From Chthoniobacter flavus (GTDB lineage: Bacteria > Verrucomicrobiota > Verrucomicrobiia > Chthoniobacterales > Chthoniobacteraceae): a DNA stretch of 41,201 nt. Position numbers and translations under genes: made by a program. The stretch's first letter is position 1. Each line of letters starts with the position of its first letter. Positions 16,108-24,688 of this stretch are shown one piece after another. The stretch covers positions 1 through 41,201 of the forward strand of contig CAMAUX010000049.1 in the NCBI GenBank assembly GCA_945861435.1, read 5' to 3'. Under the pieces are notes generated by a model. The model saw nothing but the letters and a program-made list of their open reading frames with translations, was not told the origin of the DNA and did not search any database.

Positions 16108-16306
16108 GCGCGCATGCAGAAAGGGGCCGCCTCGGAGCGGCAACGCCTCCGCGCAGCACACGGCAGGAAACAACGCCACCCGAGCGTTGCTCCAGTGCAC
16201 GCCTGCAAAGGATGCCATGCACACGGCAACACAAGGGCGCCAAGCAGACCGTCCTCGCGTACGAGCACCATTGCCCACGGGGAGTCTCCCAGCTAAACCA
16301 GCGCCC

Positions 16307-18424
16307 ATGTCGCTTACCCCCCTTCCCCGCGGAACCGCACTCCGGTCTGCAATCCAGTGCCTGCTTCCTCTCCTCCTCTGCGCCGGGTCTCTCCACGCCG
16401 AGGACATCGTGATCTACGGCGGCACCTCCGCCGGCATCACCGCCGCCATCCAAGCCGCCCGCGAGGGCCGCACCGCCGTCCTCATCGAACCCACCAAGTT
16501 CCTCGGCGGCCTCACCACAGGCGGCCTCGGCGCCACCGACATCGGCAACAAGCGCGCCATCGGAGGCCTCTCCCGGGAGTTCTACACCGGCATCTTTCAC
16601 TACTACGCCGAGGATCCGAAGTGGGTCCAACAGACCCGCGAAGCCTACTTCTCCAGACGCCCGCACGGAAACGCCGCCGACGAAGGCACCATGTGGACCT
16701 TCGAACCCCACGCCGCATCCGACGTCTACTCCAAGATGCTCAAGGCCGCCGGAGACAAGGTCACGGTCGTCCTCGGCGAACGACTCGATTTGAAAAAGGG
16801 CGTCGAAAAGGACGGCACGCGCATCGTCAAAATCCGCATGGAAAGCGGCCGCGAATTCACCGGCAAAGTCTTCATCGACTCCACCTACGAAGGCGATCTC
16901 ATGGCCATCGCAGGCGTCCGCTACCACGTCGGCCGCGAAGCCAACGCCACCTATGGCGAGACCCTCAATGGCGTGCAGGTCCAGCGCGGTCACTCCCACC
17001 AGTTCAAGACTCAGGTCGATCCTTACGTGCGCAAGGGCGACCCCTCCAGCGGCCTGCTTCCCGGCATCGAAAAGGAAATCCCCGGCCCCGACGGCTCCGG
17101 CGATCACAAGGTCCAGGCTTACAACTTCCGCATGTGCACCACCGACGTGCCCGAGAACCGGCGCGATTGGGAAAAGCCCGCTCACTACGACGAACGCTGG
17201 TACGAACTCGCCCTTCGCAACGTCGAGGCCGGCGAAGACCGCATCTCATGGGCCCCCACACCCATGCCCAACCGCAAAACGGACACGAACAACAACTTCG
17301 CCATCAGCACCGACTTCATCGGCCAGAACTGGAACTACGCCGAAGCCGACTACGCCACGCGCGCCAAGATCTGGCAGGCACACGAAGACTGGCAGAAAGG
17401 GTTGATGTGGACCTACGCCCATCACCCCCGCGTACCCGAGAAAATGCGCGACGCATTCCAGCGCCTCGGTATGGCCAAGGACGAATTCACCGACAACGGC
17501 AACTGGCCCCGCCAGCTCTACGTGCGTGAAGCGCGCCGCATGATCTCCGACTACGTGATGAGCGAGAAGAACTGCCGCCGCACCGAGGTCGTCGAGGATT
17601 CCGTGGGCATGGGCGCTTACAACATGGACTCCCACCACATCCAACGCTTCGTCACCAAGGAAGGCTTCGTGCGCAATGAAGGCGACATCCAAGTCGGCAG
17701 CAAACCCTACCCGGTCAGCTACCGCAGCATCCGCCCCAAGGCCTCCGAGTGCAGCAACCTCCTCGTCCCCGTCTGCCTCAGCGCCAGCCACATCGCCTAC
17801 GGCTCCATCCGCATGGAACCCGTCTTCATGGTCCTCGGCCAGTCCGCCGCCACCGCCGCTGGTCTCGCCATCGAGGCCGGCACGTCCGTCCAAGCCATCG
17901 ACACCGCCACGCTCAAGACACGCCTCCTGAACGCAGGACAGGTGCTCGATCTCACCGGCATCGAAGCCGCGCCCGCAGCCCAAGGAATCCCCAAAAACAA
18001 ACTCCCCGGTATCGTCGTCGATGACACCGAGGCTGCCCTCAAGGGCTTCGAGACCACCGGCCAGACAACCTCGGGCTTCGTCGGCGATTCCTACCGGCAC
18101 GATGGCAACGAAAACAAGGGCGCCATGTCCGCCCGCTTCACCCCCTCCCTCCCCAAGGCCGGCAAATACCGCGTCGCCATTTCCTACGGGCCGAACGCCA
18201 ACCGCGCCACCAACGTCCCCGTCACCATCCACCATGCCAGCGGCGAGACCAAAGTCCTCGTCAACCAAAGGCTCAAACCCAAGGGCCAAGGCGAGGCTCC
18301 CTTCCACGATCTCGGCACCTTCGAGTTCCCTGCGGGCAAGGACAGCTGGGTCGAGATCACCAACGCCGGCACCAACGGCCACGTGATCGTCGACGCCGTC
18401 CAGTGGCTCCCTGCCGCCCGCTAA
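16307..18424 (+). CDS. Secreted FAD-dependent oxidoreductase with C-terminal golvesin/xanthan-lyase-like domain
   Basis: The product is 705 residues. It has a signal peptide (about 1-31, ending CAGSLHAED), then a dinucleotide-binding fold at the mature N terminus (IVIYGGTSAGITAAIQAARE) with the EPTKFLGGLTTGGLG stretch typical of the FAD_oxidored (PF12831) family. The second FAD contact region is near NLLVPVCLSASHIAYGSIR and FMVLGQSAATAAGLA. The last 130 or so residues (about 570-705, from IVVDDTEAALKGFETTG to the end) look like the beta-rich accessory domain found at the C terminus of golvesins and xanthan-lyase relatives, probably carbohydrate- or polymer-binding. The ATG at 16307 is chosen for the signal peptide. 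It converges with the glycosidase-like gene 44 bases downstream. Relatives are common in polysaccharide-degrading PVC bacteria; the substrate is unknown. Confidence 0.8.
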   Translation: MSLTPLPRGTALRSAIQCLLPLLLCAGSLHAEDIVIYGGTSAGITAAIQAAREGRTAVLIEPTKFLGGLTTGGLGATDIGNKRAIGGLSREFYTGIFHYYAEDPKWVQQTREAYFSRRPHGNAADEGTMWTFEPHAASDVYSKMLKAAGDKVTVVLGERLDLKKGVEKDGTRIVKIRMESGREFTGKVFIDSTYEGDLMAIAGVRYHVGREANATYGETLNGVQVQRGHSHQFKTQVDPYVRKGDPSSGLLPGIEKEIPGPDGSGDHKVQAYNFRMCTTDVPENRRDWEKPAHYDERWYELALRNVEAGEDRISWAPTPMPNRKTDTNNNFAISTDFIGQNWNYAEADYATRAKIWQAHEDWQKGLMWTYAHHPRVPEKMRDAFQRLGMAKDEFTDNGNWPRQLYVREARRMISDYVMSEKNCRRTEVVEDSVGMGAYNMDSHHIQRFVTKEGFVRNEGDIQVGSKPYPVSYRSIRPKASECSNLLVPVCLSASHIAYGSIRMEPVFMVLGQSAATAAGLAIEAGTSVQAIDTATLKTRLLNAGQVLDLTGIEAAPAAQGIPKNKLPGIVVDDTEAALKGFETTGQTTSGFVGDSYRHDGNENKGAMSARFTPSLPKAGKYRVAISYGPNANRATNVPVTIHHASGETKVLVNQRLKPKGQGEAPFHDLGTFEFPAGKDSWVEITNAGTNGHVIVDAVQWLPAAR

Positions 18425-18468
18425 GGCCCATCCATCCAATAGATCCGGGCCACACCTCGGATATTCCC

Positions 18469-19992
18469 TCAACGCCCCGAAGCTTCCGAGTTCCGGCCGG
18501 GCCTCATCGGTTTCCTCACCACAGGCCTCAGCAATTCCGGAATCACGAGCACAAGCCCCGGATCGGAAATGTCACCGGGTTTCGCCGCCATGAGTCCGAC
18601 GCGATGAATCACCGCACCCGGAATCGAAAGACTCCCGTTGCCCGCCTTCACTTCCTTTGTGATGTCCACCGGCTCCGAGCCCGCGAGGTCTTGCGCAAGG
18701 ATCTGCTTGCCGGTGAGATCGCTGCTCACGGTGATCGTGAGACTGGCGTATTCGCCGAAGATGCCAACGGGACGATCGATCTTTCCCGCAGCAACCGTCA
18801 CGTCCGCAAGCGGGAGGACCAGCTTGAGCCTGCCGTTTTCGCCAGGGTTGCGCGGGATCGACGAAATGGCGATCTCTCCATCCGGATGCCGTGAACACAG
18901 AACGTAGGGCGGCTCTTTTCCATCGGGCATGACCACGGAAGGAAGAGCGAGTCCACCACGCGCGATCCGCGCCGGCGCTGGCTTGCTTTTGAAGTCCGTC
19001 AGCGAGGTCTCATCCACGAAGAAAGCATCCCCCTTTGGAAAGGGCTGCGCGATGCGATGCCAGCGCACCGCACGCGTCACCTCGTCCATGCGACTCCCGC
19101 AATTGCGGAAGTCGGGACGGATCGTGCCATTGGGCATTTTCTCATTCATTAGCGGATGGCGCATGACCCCGTAGCTGCAGCCCATACCTGCGCCAATGTA
19201 CACCTCGTCCTCGCAGTTGATGATGCGATGGTCCTTGGCATCCTCTTTCGAGAGGAAAGCCCCGATGCGCCGGATGGTCTCGGGAATGGAGACCGAGATG
19301 TTCACGTCATAAGTGCGGTAGAGGTCGCCCACGGGCCCGGCTCCACCTTGCTCGATCCAGATGTCGGGTGCGGCAGCGCGCGTTTCCGGAGTGAGGCGGA
19401 ACTTCCACAGCGGCTTGCCGGGGATGCCGATCCCCCAGTCCACCTTCCAGTTGCCGATGCCAGCTTCCTGCGACCATTGCAGGCGCTCGATCCAGTAGGC
19501 AGCGCTGTCGATGGGCAGCGAGTCCACGTTCGGCCGGGAGTTGCAAATCCACAGCCCGAGGTCGCGCCAGCCCCGCGCCTTCACATCCTTGCTCAGTTTG
19601 GCCAAGCGCTCCGCAGGCGTTCCCTTGTAGGAAGGGAACCGCCCGGTATCGACCTCGATGCTGCCACGACGCGTGTCGTTGTGCCCGCCGCCGAGCGGAA
19701 AGTCGAAGGCGTCATCGAGCAGGAACGTGAGGTCGCCACGGACGTCAGGATAAAACGCCAGCCAGTTTTGATTCGGGCCGCTGCCAAACAGACTGGCCTC
19801 GACCATCATGTCCGCCTGCGCGTTTGCGCCGGAGTAGCTGCAAGCGAACCCCTGCGCGTTCCACGTGCAGAAGTAATCCGGCACAGTACTCGGCGTGTTT
19901 GGAACAAGGCTGGGTTCAGCCCCAACCAATGAGGGCGTGAGCGCTAGCAGCGGGCCCAACACCAAGGCGACAGTGAACGCGCGATATCTCAT
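18469..19992 (-). CDS. Secreted glycoside-hydrolase-like protein (TIM-barrel type, function unproven)
   Basis: The product is 507 residues with a signal peptide (MRYRAFTVALVLGPLLALTP, cleavage near VGAEP). The mature protein begins DYFCTWNAQGFACSYSG and continues with segments expected of a (beta/alpha)8 glycosidase. These are a mobilised aspartate pair in TFLLDDAFDFP, a second-strand LGLWICNSRPN, and NWKVDWGIGIPG with Lys-x-Asp as in alpha-galactosidase-like (GH27/GH36-type) nucleophile strands. A beta-sandwich-like C-terminal domain (about 385-500) follows. Similar proteins are annotated only as hypothetical or glycosidase-like. The ATG at 19992 is chosen for the signal peptide. It lies 41 bases after the SUMF1-fold gene in the same direction and is probably the last gene of that operon. 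Confidence 0.6.
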   Translation of the reverse strand: MRYRAFTVALVLGPLLALTPSLVGAEPSLVPNTPSTVPDYFCTWNAQGFACSYSGANAQADMMVEASLFGSGPNQNWLAFYPDVRGDLTFLLDDAFDFPLGGGHNDTRRGSIEVDTGRFPSYKGTPAERLAKLSKDVKARGWRDLGLWICNSRPNVDSLPIDSAAYWIERLQWSQEAGIGNWKVDWGIGIPGKPLWKFRLTPETRAAAPDIWIEQGGAGPVGDLYRTYDVNISVSIPETIRRIGAFLSKEDAKDHRIINCEDEVYIGAGMGCSYGVMRHPLMNEKMPNGTIRPDFRNCGSRMDEVTRAVRWHRIAQPFPKGDAFFVDETSLTDFKSKPAPARIARGGLALPSVVMPDGKEPPYVLCSRHPDGEIAISSIPRNPGENGRLKLVLPLADVTVAAGKIDRPVGIFGEYASLTITVSSDLTGKQILAQDLAGSEPVDITKEVKAGNGSLSIPGAVIHRVGLMAAKPGDISDPGLVLVIPELLRPVVRKPMRPGRNSEASGR

Positions 19993-20033
19993 CAGCGTGC
20001 TCCAATGATGATTCGTTCCCGAAACGCAGAGGC

Positions 20034-20924
20034 TCATTGCTCAACGAGCACCACGCGGAACCCAATCTTGTCCTTCTTCGTCGCCACGGGATCCCGCCAC
20101 CGTTTGGCCGAACGGCACTTCACGGAATCCTCGGCCCACGAACCACCGCGCAGGACCGGATGTCCCGGAGGGTTGATGGGATCGATGACCGCTTCCTTCC
20201 GATAACCGTTGATCCCATCCAGACACCATTGGCCAAGATTGCCGTGCATGTCGTCGAGCCCCCAAGCGTTCGCCTTGAACGTTCCCACAGGCGTGGTCGT
20301 CTTGCGATTCTCCCCCTTGGCTCCGTTGCCGTAAGGCCGCTCCCCGTCGATGTTCGCCATGCTCGAATCCAAATCGTTGCCGAAATAAAACGGCGTCGTT
20401 GTCCCGGCGCGGCACGCGTATTCCCACTGCGCCTCGGTCGGCAGCCGGAACTCGAATTTGGCTACCGCGTACTTCGTGTTCAGTTTTTGGAGGAACTCCT
20501 GGCAGTCGTTCCAGCTCACGGTTTCCACCGGAAGCATCGCCCCCTTGAAATGGGAGGGGTTGGCTCCCATCACCGATTCCCACTGGTTCTGCGTCACCAG
20601 ATGGCGTCCCATCCAGAAGCCTTTGCGGTGAGTCACCTCGTGCTGCGGACCTTCGTTTTTGTCCCGCCCCACCTCGGTTTCCGGACTGCCCATGAGGAAA
20701 CCTCCAGCCGGAACCCAGACCAAATCCAGCATCACGGTTCCGCCCAAATTCACCGTGGCGGCGTCTCCCGACTTGGCCGAACCAGTGGGCGTCTGCGCCC
20801 CTGCGTTGCCAATCATCGCCAGAATCAAAAGCACGCACCTCAGAAACATCTTCACCACTTCGGTCGAGCACCTCGCCAGGATTGAGATGGTGCGTTGCAT
20901 CGCGGACTCAGGGCACTCCTTCAT
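20034..20924 (-). CDS. SUMF1/FGE-fold exported protein (probably not a formylglycine-generating enzyme)
   Basis: The product is 296 residues from an ATG that overlaps the upstream stop codon (ATGA at 20921-20924), which suggests translational coupling. A second start at 20849 would begin the signal peptide directly (MFLRCVLLILAMIGNAGAQ). The mature part is a full SUMF1 domain: MLDLVWVPAGGFLMGSPETE, VTQNQWESVMG, PVETVSWNDCQEF, RLPTEAQWEYACRAGT, HGNLGQWCLDG and the C-terminal RGGSWAEDS...CRSAKR. True FGE uses two cysteines five residues apart in this last motif. Here the first is Glu and only the second Cys remains, so sulfatase activation is unlikely. No sulfatase gene is in the window. A structural or ligand-binding role in the exported complex is inference. 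Confidence 0.8.
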   Translation of the reverse strand: MKECPESAMQRTISILARCSTEVVKMFLRCVLLILAMIGNAGAQTPTGSAKSGDAATVNLGGTVMLDLVWVPAGGFLMGSPETEVGRDKNEGPQHEVTHRKGFWMGRHLVTQNQWESVMGANPSHFKGAMLPVETVSWNDCQEFLQKLNTKYAVAKFEFRLPTEAQWEYACRAGTTTPFYFGNDLDSSMANIDGERPYGNGAKGENRKTTTPVGTFKANAWGLDDMHGNLGQWCLDGINGYRKEAVIDPINPPGHPVLRGGSWAEDSVKCRSAKRWRDPVATKKDKIGFRVVLVEQ

Positions 20925-23194
20925 TGGATGAAAATGAACTGCTTCGTATTCAGCAGCGCATAGACAAGGTCCTCGATCGCACCGCCCGCTTCCACCGCCC
21001 GCGCCCTTTCCTGCGCCGTGGGCTTGCGCGCAAGCAGCGCAACGTACACCGCCTCCACCTTGTCCTCCGCCCGCGCCACCGACTGCATGAGCGGCGAGAA
21101 CGGCGAGAGCAAACCTTTCGCGGAAATCAGATCGCTGTTCATCAACGCCAGCGCCTGCGGGATGGATGCGTTCGGGTTCGCGTTCTCCACGAAGTCGCGA
21201 TCGCTCTGCCCCATCGTGCGCAGAAAGTGACCGCGCGGTGCGGGACTCTCCAACTCACTGGCGCGCATCCATTCACCACGCGCCTTCTCGCAGTAGGCCA
21301 CAAATCCTGCGTGGTCCTTCTCGGGATAACCGAGCTTCCCCGCTAGCAACGTGCGATGCTGCCTCTGCGCCTTCTCCAGCACCTCCGTCTGAGCAGCACT
21401 CTTGGGCGCCGGTCCATACCCGGGAACATACGTCTTTCGCCATGTCTCGACCGCGAGGACAGCGGGGTTCGTGTTCATCTTGTAGGTCTCGTCGACCACC
21501 GCCCTGACACCCGATCCCGCCTTCTTCTCCACAAGATTCGCGACCAGCGGGGTGAGAAAATTGAGCACATAAGCCTCGTGGCGCTCGCGCTCAAGCCCGC
21601 CAATCTCGCGGCGCAACTCGATCTCGCGGACCTTGTCCCCGCTGCGCTTCGCCACCACTTCAGCGTCCCTCGCCACCTTCTCCTTTGCCTGAAGTGACTT
21701 CTCGCTCGCAAGGCTGGCGTAGCCAAGGTCCACGGTCGCCTTCCCATCGTAGTTCAAATACGCGTCGTAGACCATGTGCGACACCGCAATCCGCCGCTCA
21801 TCACGCGCCTCGCGCACCAGATCCCGCGCATCCGGCTCATGACTGGCAAGCGCCACAATGCAGTCCCACACCTGCTCCGCCGTCATGCGCCGCAGAGCAG
21901 GTCCTTGAAAGTGCCAGCCGCTGCCGCGCGCGAATTCTGCGGAGCAAGCCACCGACTGATAAGCACGCGTGTTCGCGATCACGGCGAGGAAGGCGCGCAT
22001 GTCGTAATGCAGAGCCACCATCAGCTTCTCGAGGTGGCCCTCCAACTCGGGCACCATGGCCTCCGTGTCGTCCCGCAACTCGTCCAGCGGCTCAATGAGC
22101 GCCACACCCAGCATCTTCTTCCAAAGCCGGTTCACCACCACCCGCGTGAATGCAGGATTCTCAGCCGAGGCAACCCACCGCGCGAATGTCTCCGCGCGAT
22201 CGCCCCCGGTCTCCACCGCGGTCCCATAAATGGCGCGCGGCACCATCACATCCCCCGGCTTGCCGTCGCTCTGGTGGAAGTCGAACGGGAGCTTCAGCAC
22301 TGCATCCTTCTTGCGATCCAGCGCCACGGGGCTCAGGAGCTGGCCGATGCCATGGCGGATGATGTTGAGAACCTTCCGAAACTCCATGGCATCGAGCCGC
22401 TCCTTTTCGCGTGCCGCCGCAGCCTTGCCGCCGTCCTTGGACGCCGCCTTCTCGCGCACGAAATCCTCATGGATCACCTGCTCGCGCGCCTTGAACTCAT
22501 CGCGCACGCCGCCCAGCGCCTCACTCACCGACTTGTTGCCGTAGGTGTAAGCGGCAAGGTGGTAGAACTCCGTCTGCTTCCACTTGTCGAAGGGGTGGTC
22601 GTGGCACTGCGCGCATTCAATGCGTGTGCCAAGGAAGATCCGCGTCGTGATCGCCATGTTATCCAACGGCATCTCCGGATCGCGCCCGTAGTAACCAATC
22701 GCCCCGTTCTCCCAGCCGGCACCGCGTGCCGAGAGCATCTCGCGCACGAACTGATCATAGGGCTTGTTCTCCCGAAGGCTCTCCTTGATCCACTTCGCAT
22801 AGGCCGCCGGCACCACGTTCGCCGTGTTCACGAAATGCGACTTCAAGCGCAGGATGTCCGCCCAGAAATTAGAGAAATTCGAGGCGTAACTCTCCCGCCC
22901 AAGCAGTTCCCCAATCAGCGCCGCACGCTTGTCCGCACGCTTGGACTCGAGAAAAATCCGAGCCTCCGTCGGAGTCGGAATGCGGCCGGCGAGATCGAGA
23001 TAGATCCTGCGCAAGAATGTCTCGTCACTCGCAGGCGCGTTGCCAGCCACCTTCGCCGCCTTCCAATGCGCGGCGAGAATGGAGTCGATCTCGCCTGCAG
23101 CCTTCTGCGTCTGCTCGGCGGTGAACGCCGCCCAAGCATCCAAGCCCATGGCCGGGAGACAGAGCAGCGCGAGAAAAACACGGGTGATTTTCAT
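20921..23194 (-). CDS. DUF1549/DUF1553 domain protein (PVC-type secreted cytochrome-like)
   Basis: The product is 757 residues with a signal peptide (MKITRVFLALLCLPAMGLDA, cleavage near AWA). It shows the two-domain architecture typical of Planctomycetes and Verrucomicrobia: DUF1549 (about 30-240, with RRIYLDLAGRIPTPTEAR and KPYDQFVREML) and DUF1553 (about 330-600, with NPAFTRVVVNRLWKKMLGV). Between them IECAQCHDHPFDKWKQTEFY contains a Cys-x-x-Cys-His, the heme c attachment pattern seen in this family. The C terminus carries LMNSDLISAKG and LLNTKQFIFIQ, also typical. The biochemical function is unknown; the family is usually paired with DUF1501, as here, 35 bases upstream. It overlaps the following SUMF1 gene by ATGA. 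The location is probably periplasm or cell surface. Confidence 0.88.
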   Translation of the reverse strand: MKITRVFLALLCLPAMGLDAWAAFTAEQTQKAAGEIDSILAAHWKAAKVAGNAPASDETFLRRIYLDLAGRIPTPTEARIFLESKRADKRAALIGELLGRESYASNFSNFWADILRLKSHFVNTANVVPAAYAKWIKESLRENKPYDQFVREMLSARGAGWENGAIGYYGRDPEMPLDNMAITTRIFLGTRIECAQCHDHPFDKWKQTEFYHLAAYTYGNKSVSEALGGVRDEFKAREQVIHEDFVREKAASKDGGKAAAAREKERLDAMEFRKVLNIIRHGIGQLLSPVALDRKKDAVLKLPFDFHQSDGKPGDVMVPRAIYGTAVETGGDRAETFARWVASAENPAFTRVVVNRLWKKMLGVALIEPLDELRDDTEAMVPELEGHLEKLMVALHYDMRAFLAVIANTRAYQSVACSAEFARGSGWHFQGPALRRMTAEQVWDCIVALASHEPDARDLVREARDERRIAVSHMVYDAYLNYDGKATVDLGYASLASEKSLQAKEKVARDAEVVAKRSGDKVREIELRREIGGLERERHEAYVLNFLTPLVANLVEKKAGSGVRAVVDETYKMNTNPAVLAVETWRKTYVPGYGPAPKSAAQTEVLEKAQRQHRTLLAGKLGYPEKDHAGFVAYCEKARGEWMRASELESPAPRGHFLRTMGQSDRDFVENANPNASIPQALALMNSDLISAKGLLSPFSPLMQSVARAEDKVEAVYVALLARKPTAQERARAVEAGGAIEDLVYALLNTKQFIFIQ

Positions 23195-23229
23195 GGTCTC
23201 TTCAGGTCAATGACAGCAGTGCATGAAAC

Positions 23230-24516
23230 TCAGGCGAATACCGCTCCGATCGCCTCGCCCTTGTCCGCGAGCTTGAAGGGCCGCCCGCTCGGAGCCTGCA
23301 CCACCTCCTCCAGCGGCAGCCCCAGCGCACAACCGATGGTGGCGTTGAAATCCGGGATCGTGATCTCGTCATCCTCCACCTCCGCCGCCGTCTTGTCGGT
23401 CTTTCCAAACACGAACCCTCCCTTCACACCCCCGCCGAACATCGCGGCCGAAAACGCCTTGGGATAATGGTCGCGCCCCAGCGCCGGATTGATCTTGGGC
23501 GAGCGCCCAAACTCGGTCGCCACCACCACCAGCGTGTCCTTCAACATCCCACGCCCGTGCAGGTCGTTCACGAGCGCCGCCAGACCACGATCCAGTTTAT
23601 CGCAGAGATCCGGCGTCGCGATGAAGTTGCCCGCGTGCGTGTCCCAGCCGTGAAGGCTCACCTCAATGAAGCGCACGCCGCGCTCCACGAGCCGGCGCGC
23701 GAGCAGACATCCCTGTCCGAAGGGATCGCGCCCATACTCGTCGCGCAACGCCGGCTTCTCCTGCTCCAGATCGAAGGCCACGATGTCCTGGCTCGCCATC
23801 ATCCGATATGCGCCGTCGTAAGCGCCCGAATGCGCGGCCACATTGCGCTGCTTGCCAAACACGCGCACGAAGTCCGCGTCCAGATCCCCCGCGAGCTTCA
23901 TGCGCGCTGTGTGCGCCTCCTTTGCCAGCCCCTTCTGCAGCACGATGTCGCTGAGTCCCTTCTCGGGATTGTTCACAAAGAGCGGCGCAAGTTCAGGCGA
24001 AAAGAACCCCGCGCCAGGATGGCGGCTCGCATTGCCCACGTACACCGAGCCCGGCAGCGTCGGATTACCGGGACCGCGGAAATGCTGGAGCCATGCGCCC
24101 ATCGAGGGATGATTGATCGTGCCCCGGAGCTGATAGCTCGTGTGCATCATGTAGTTCCCCTGCTCATGCGCACCCTGCGTGGAGGTGAGCGAGCGGAATA
24201 CCGTGCCATGGTGCATCTGCGCGGCCGTGCGCGGCAGATACTCGCCGAGCAGGATGCCGTCCGCGCTCGTCTGGATGGTCTTCGTCGGCCCCATCACATC
24301 GCCCTGCTTGGGATCCCATGTGTCCAGATGGCTCATCCCTCCGTCCATGTAGAGATAGATGACACTCTTCGCACTGCCGCCCTTTGCCGCCGCGGCGGCC
24401 AGCGCTTCGCGGGAGAGAAAATCCGGCAGCAGCCCGACACCGAGAAGCGCACTGGCGGTGCGTGAAATGAACCTGCGGCGGGTGAGTTCGTCGGAACGGG
24501 AGAGCGGGGTTTTCAT
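23230..24516 (-). CDS. DUF1501 domain protein with Tat signal
   Basis: The product is 428 residues. It begins with a twin-arginine signal (TRRRFISRTASALLGVG) followed by a short hydrophobic stretch, so it is probably exported folded. The DUF1501 core follows: SVIYLYMDGGMSHLDTWDPK, QGAHEQGNYMMHTSYQLRG, GVRFIEVSLHGWDTHAGN and VVVATEFGRSPKIN. The family is related to the alkaline phosphatase/sulfatase fold and keeps metal-ligand-like His and Asp residues, but its substrate is unknown. I chose the ATG at 24516, which places the RR motif 13-15 residues in; the frame extends to 24708 without support. 172 bases separate it from the FecR gene, long enough for its own promoter, though the order and direction match the usual sigma/FecR/DUF1501/DUF1553 arrangement. 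Confidence 0.88.
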   Translation of the reverse strand: MKTPLSRSDELTRRRFISRTASALLGVGLLPDFLSREALAAAAAKGGSAKSVIYLYMDGGMSHLDTWDPKQGDVMGPTKTIQTSADGILLGEYLPRTAAQMHHGTVFRSLTSTQGAHEQGNYMMHTSYQLRGTINHPSMGAWLQHFRGPGNPTLPGSVYVGNASRHPGAGFFSPELAPLFVNNPEKGLSDIVLQKGLAKEAHTARMKLAGDLDADFVRVFGKQRNVAAHSGAYDGAYRMMASQDIVAFDLEQEKPALRDEYGRDPFGQGCLLARRLVERGVRFIEVSLHGWDTHAGNFIATPDLCDKLDRGLAALVNDLHGRGMLKDTLVVVATEFGRSPKINPALGRDHYPKAFSAAMFGGGVKGGFVFGKTDKTAAEVEDDEITIPDFNATIGCALGLPLEEVVQAPSGRPFKLADKGEAIGAVFA

Positions 24517-24688
24517 GAGGGGGATTGTCAAAACGGAAGCGAGCCGTGCGCCTGTTGAACACCGCGCAAGCCACGAAGGGTGCACTCCAATTGCGCGCGC
24601 TCCGACTCGGTGAGCGGCCGCCGAACAAGAACAGGGCGAGATTTCATTGTGCCAGTGCAGAGGGAGTTCAATGACAAAACGCAGCGCA

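Noticed and set aside
16108-16306. GCCGC...GCGGC hairpin after ppc as a terminator
   Set aside because: The stem is 5 bp and is not followed by a T-run.
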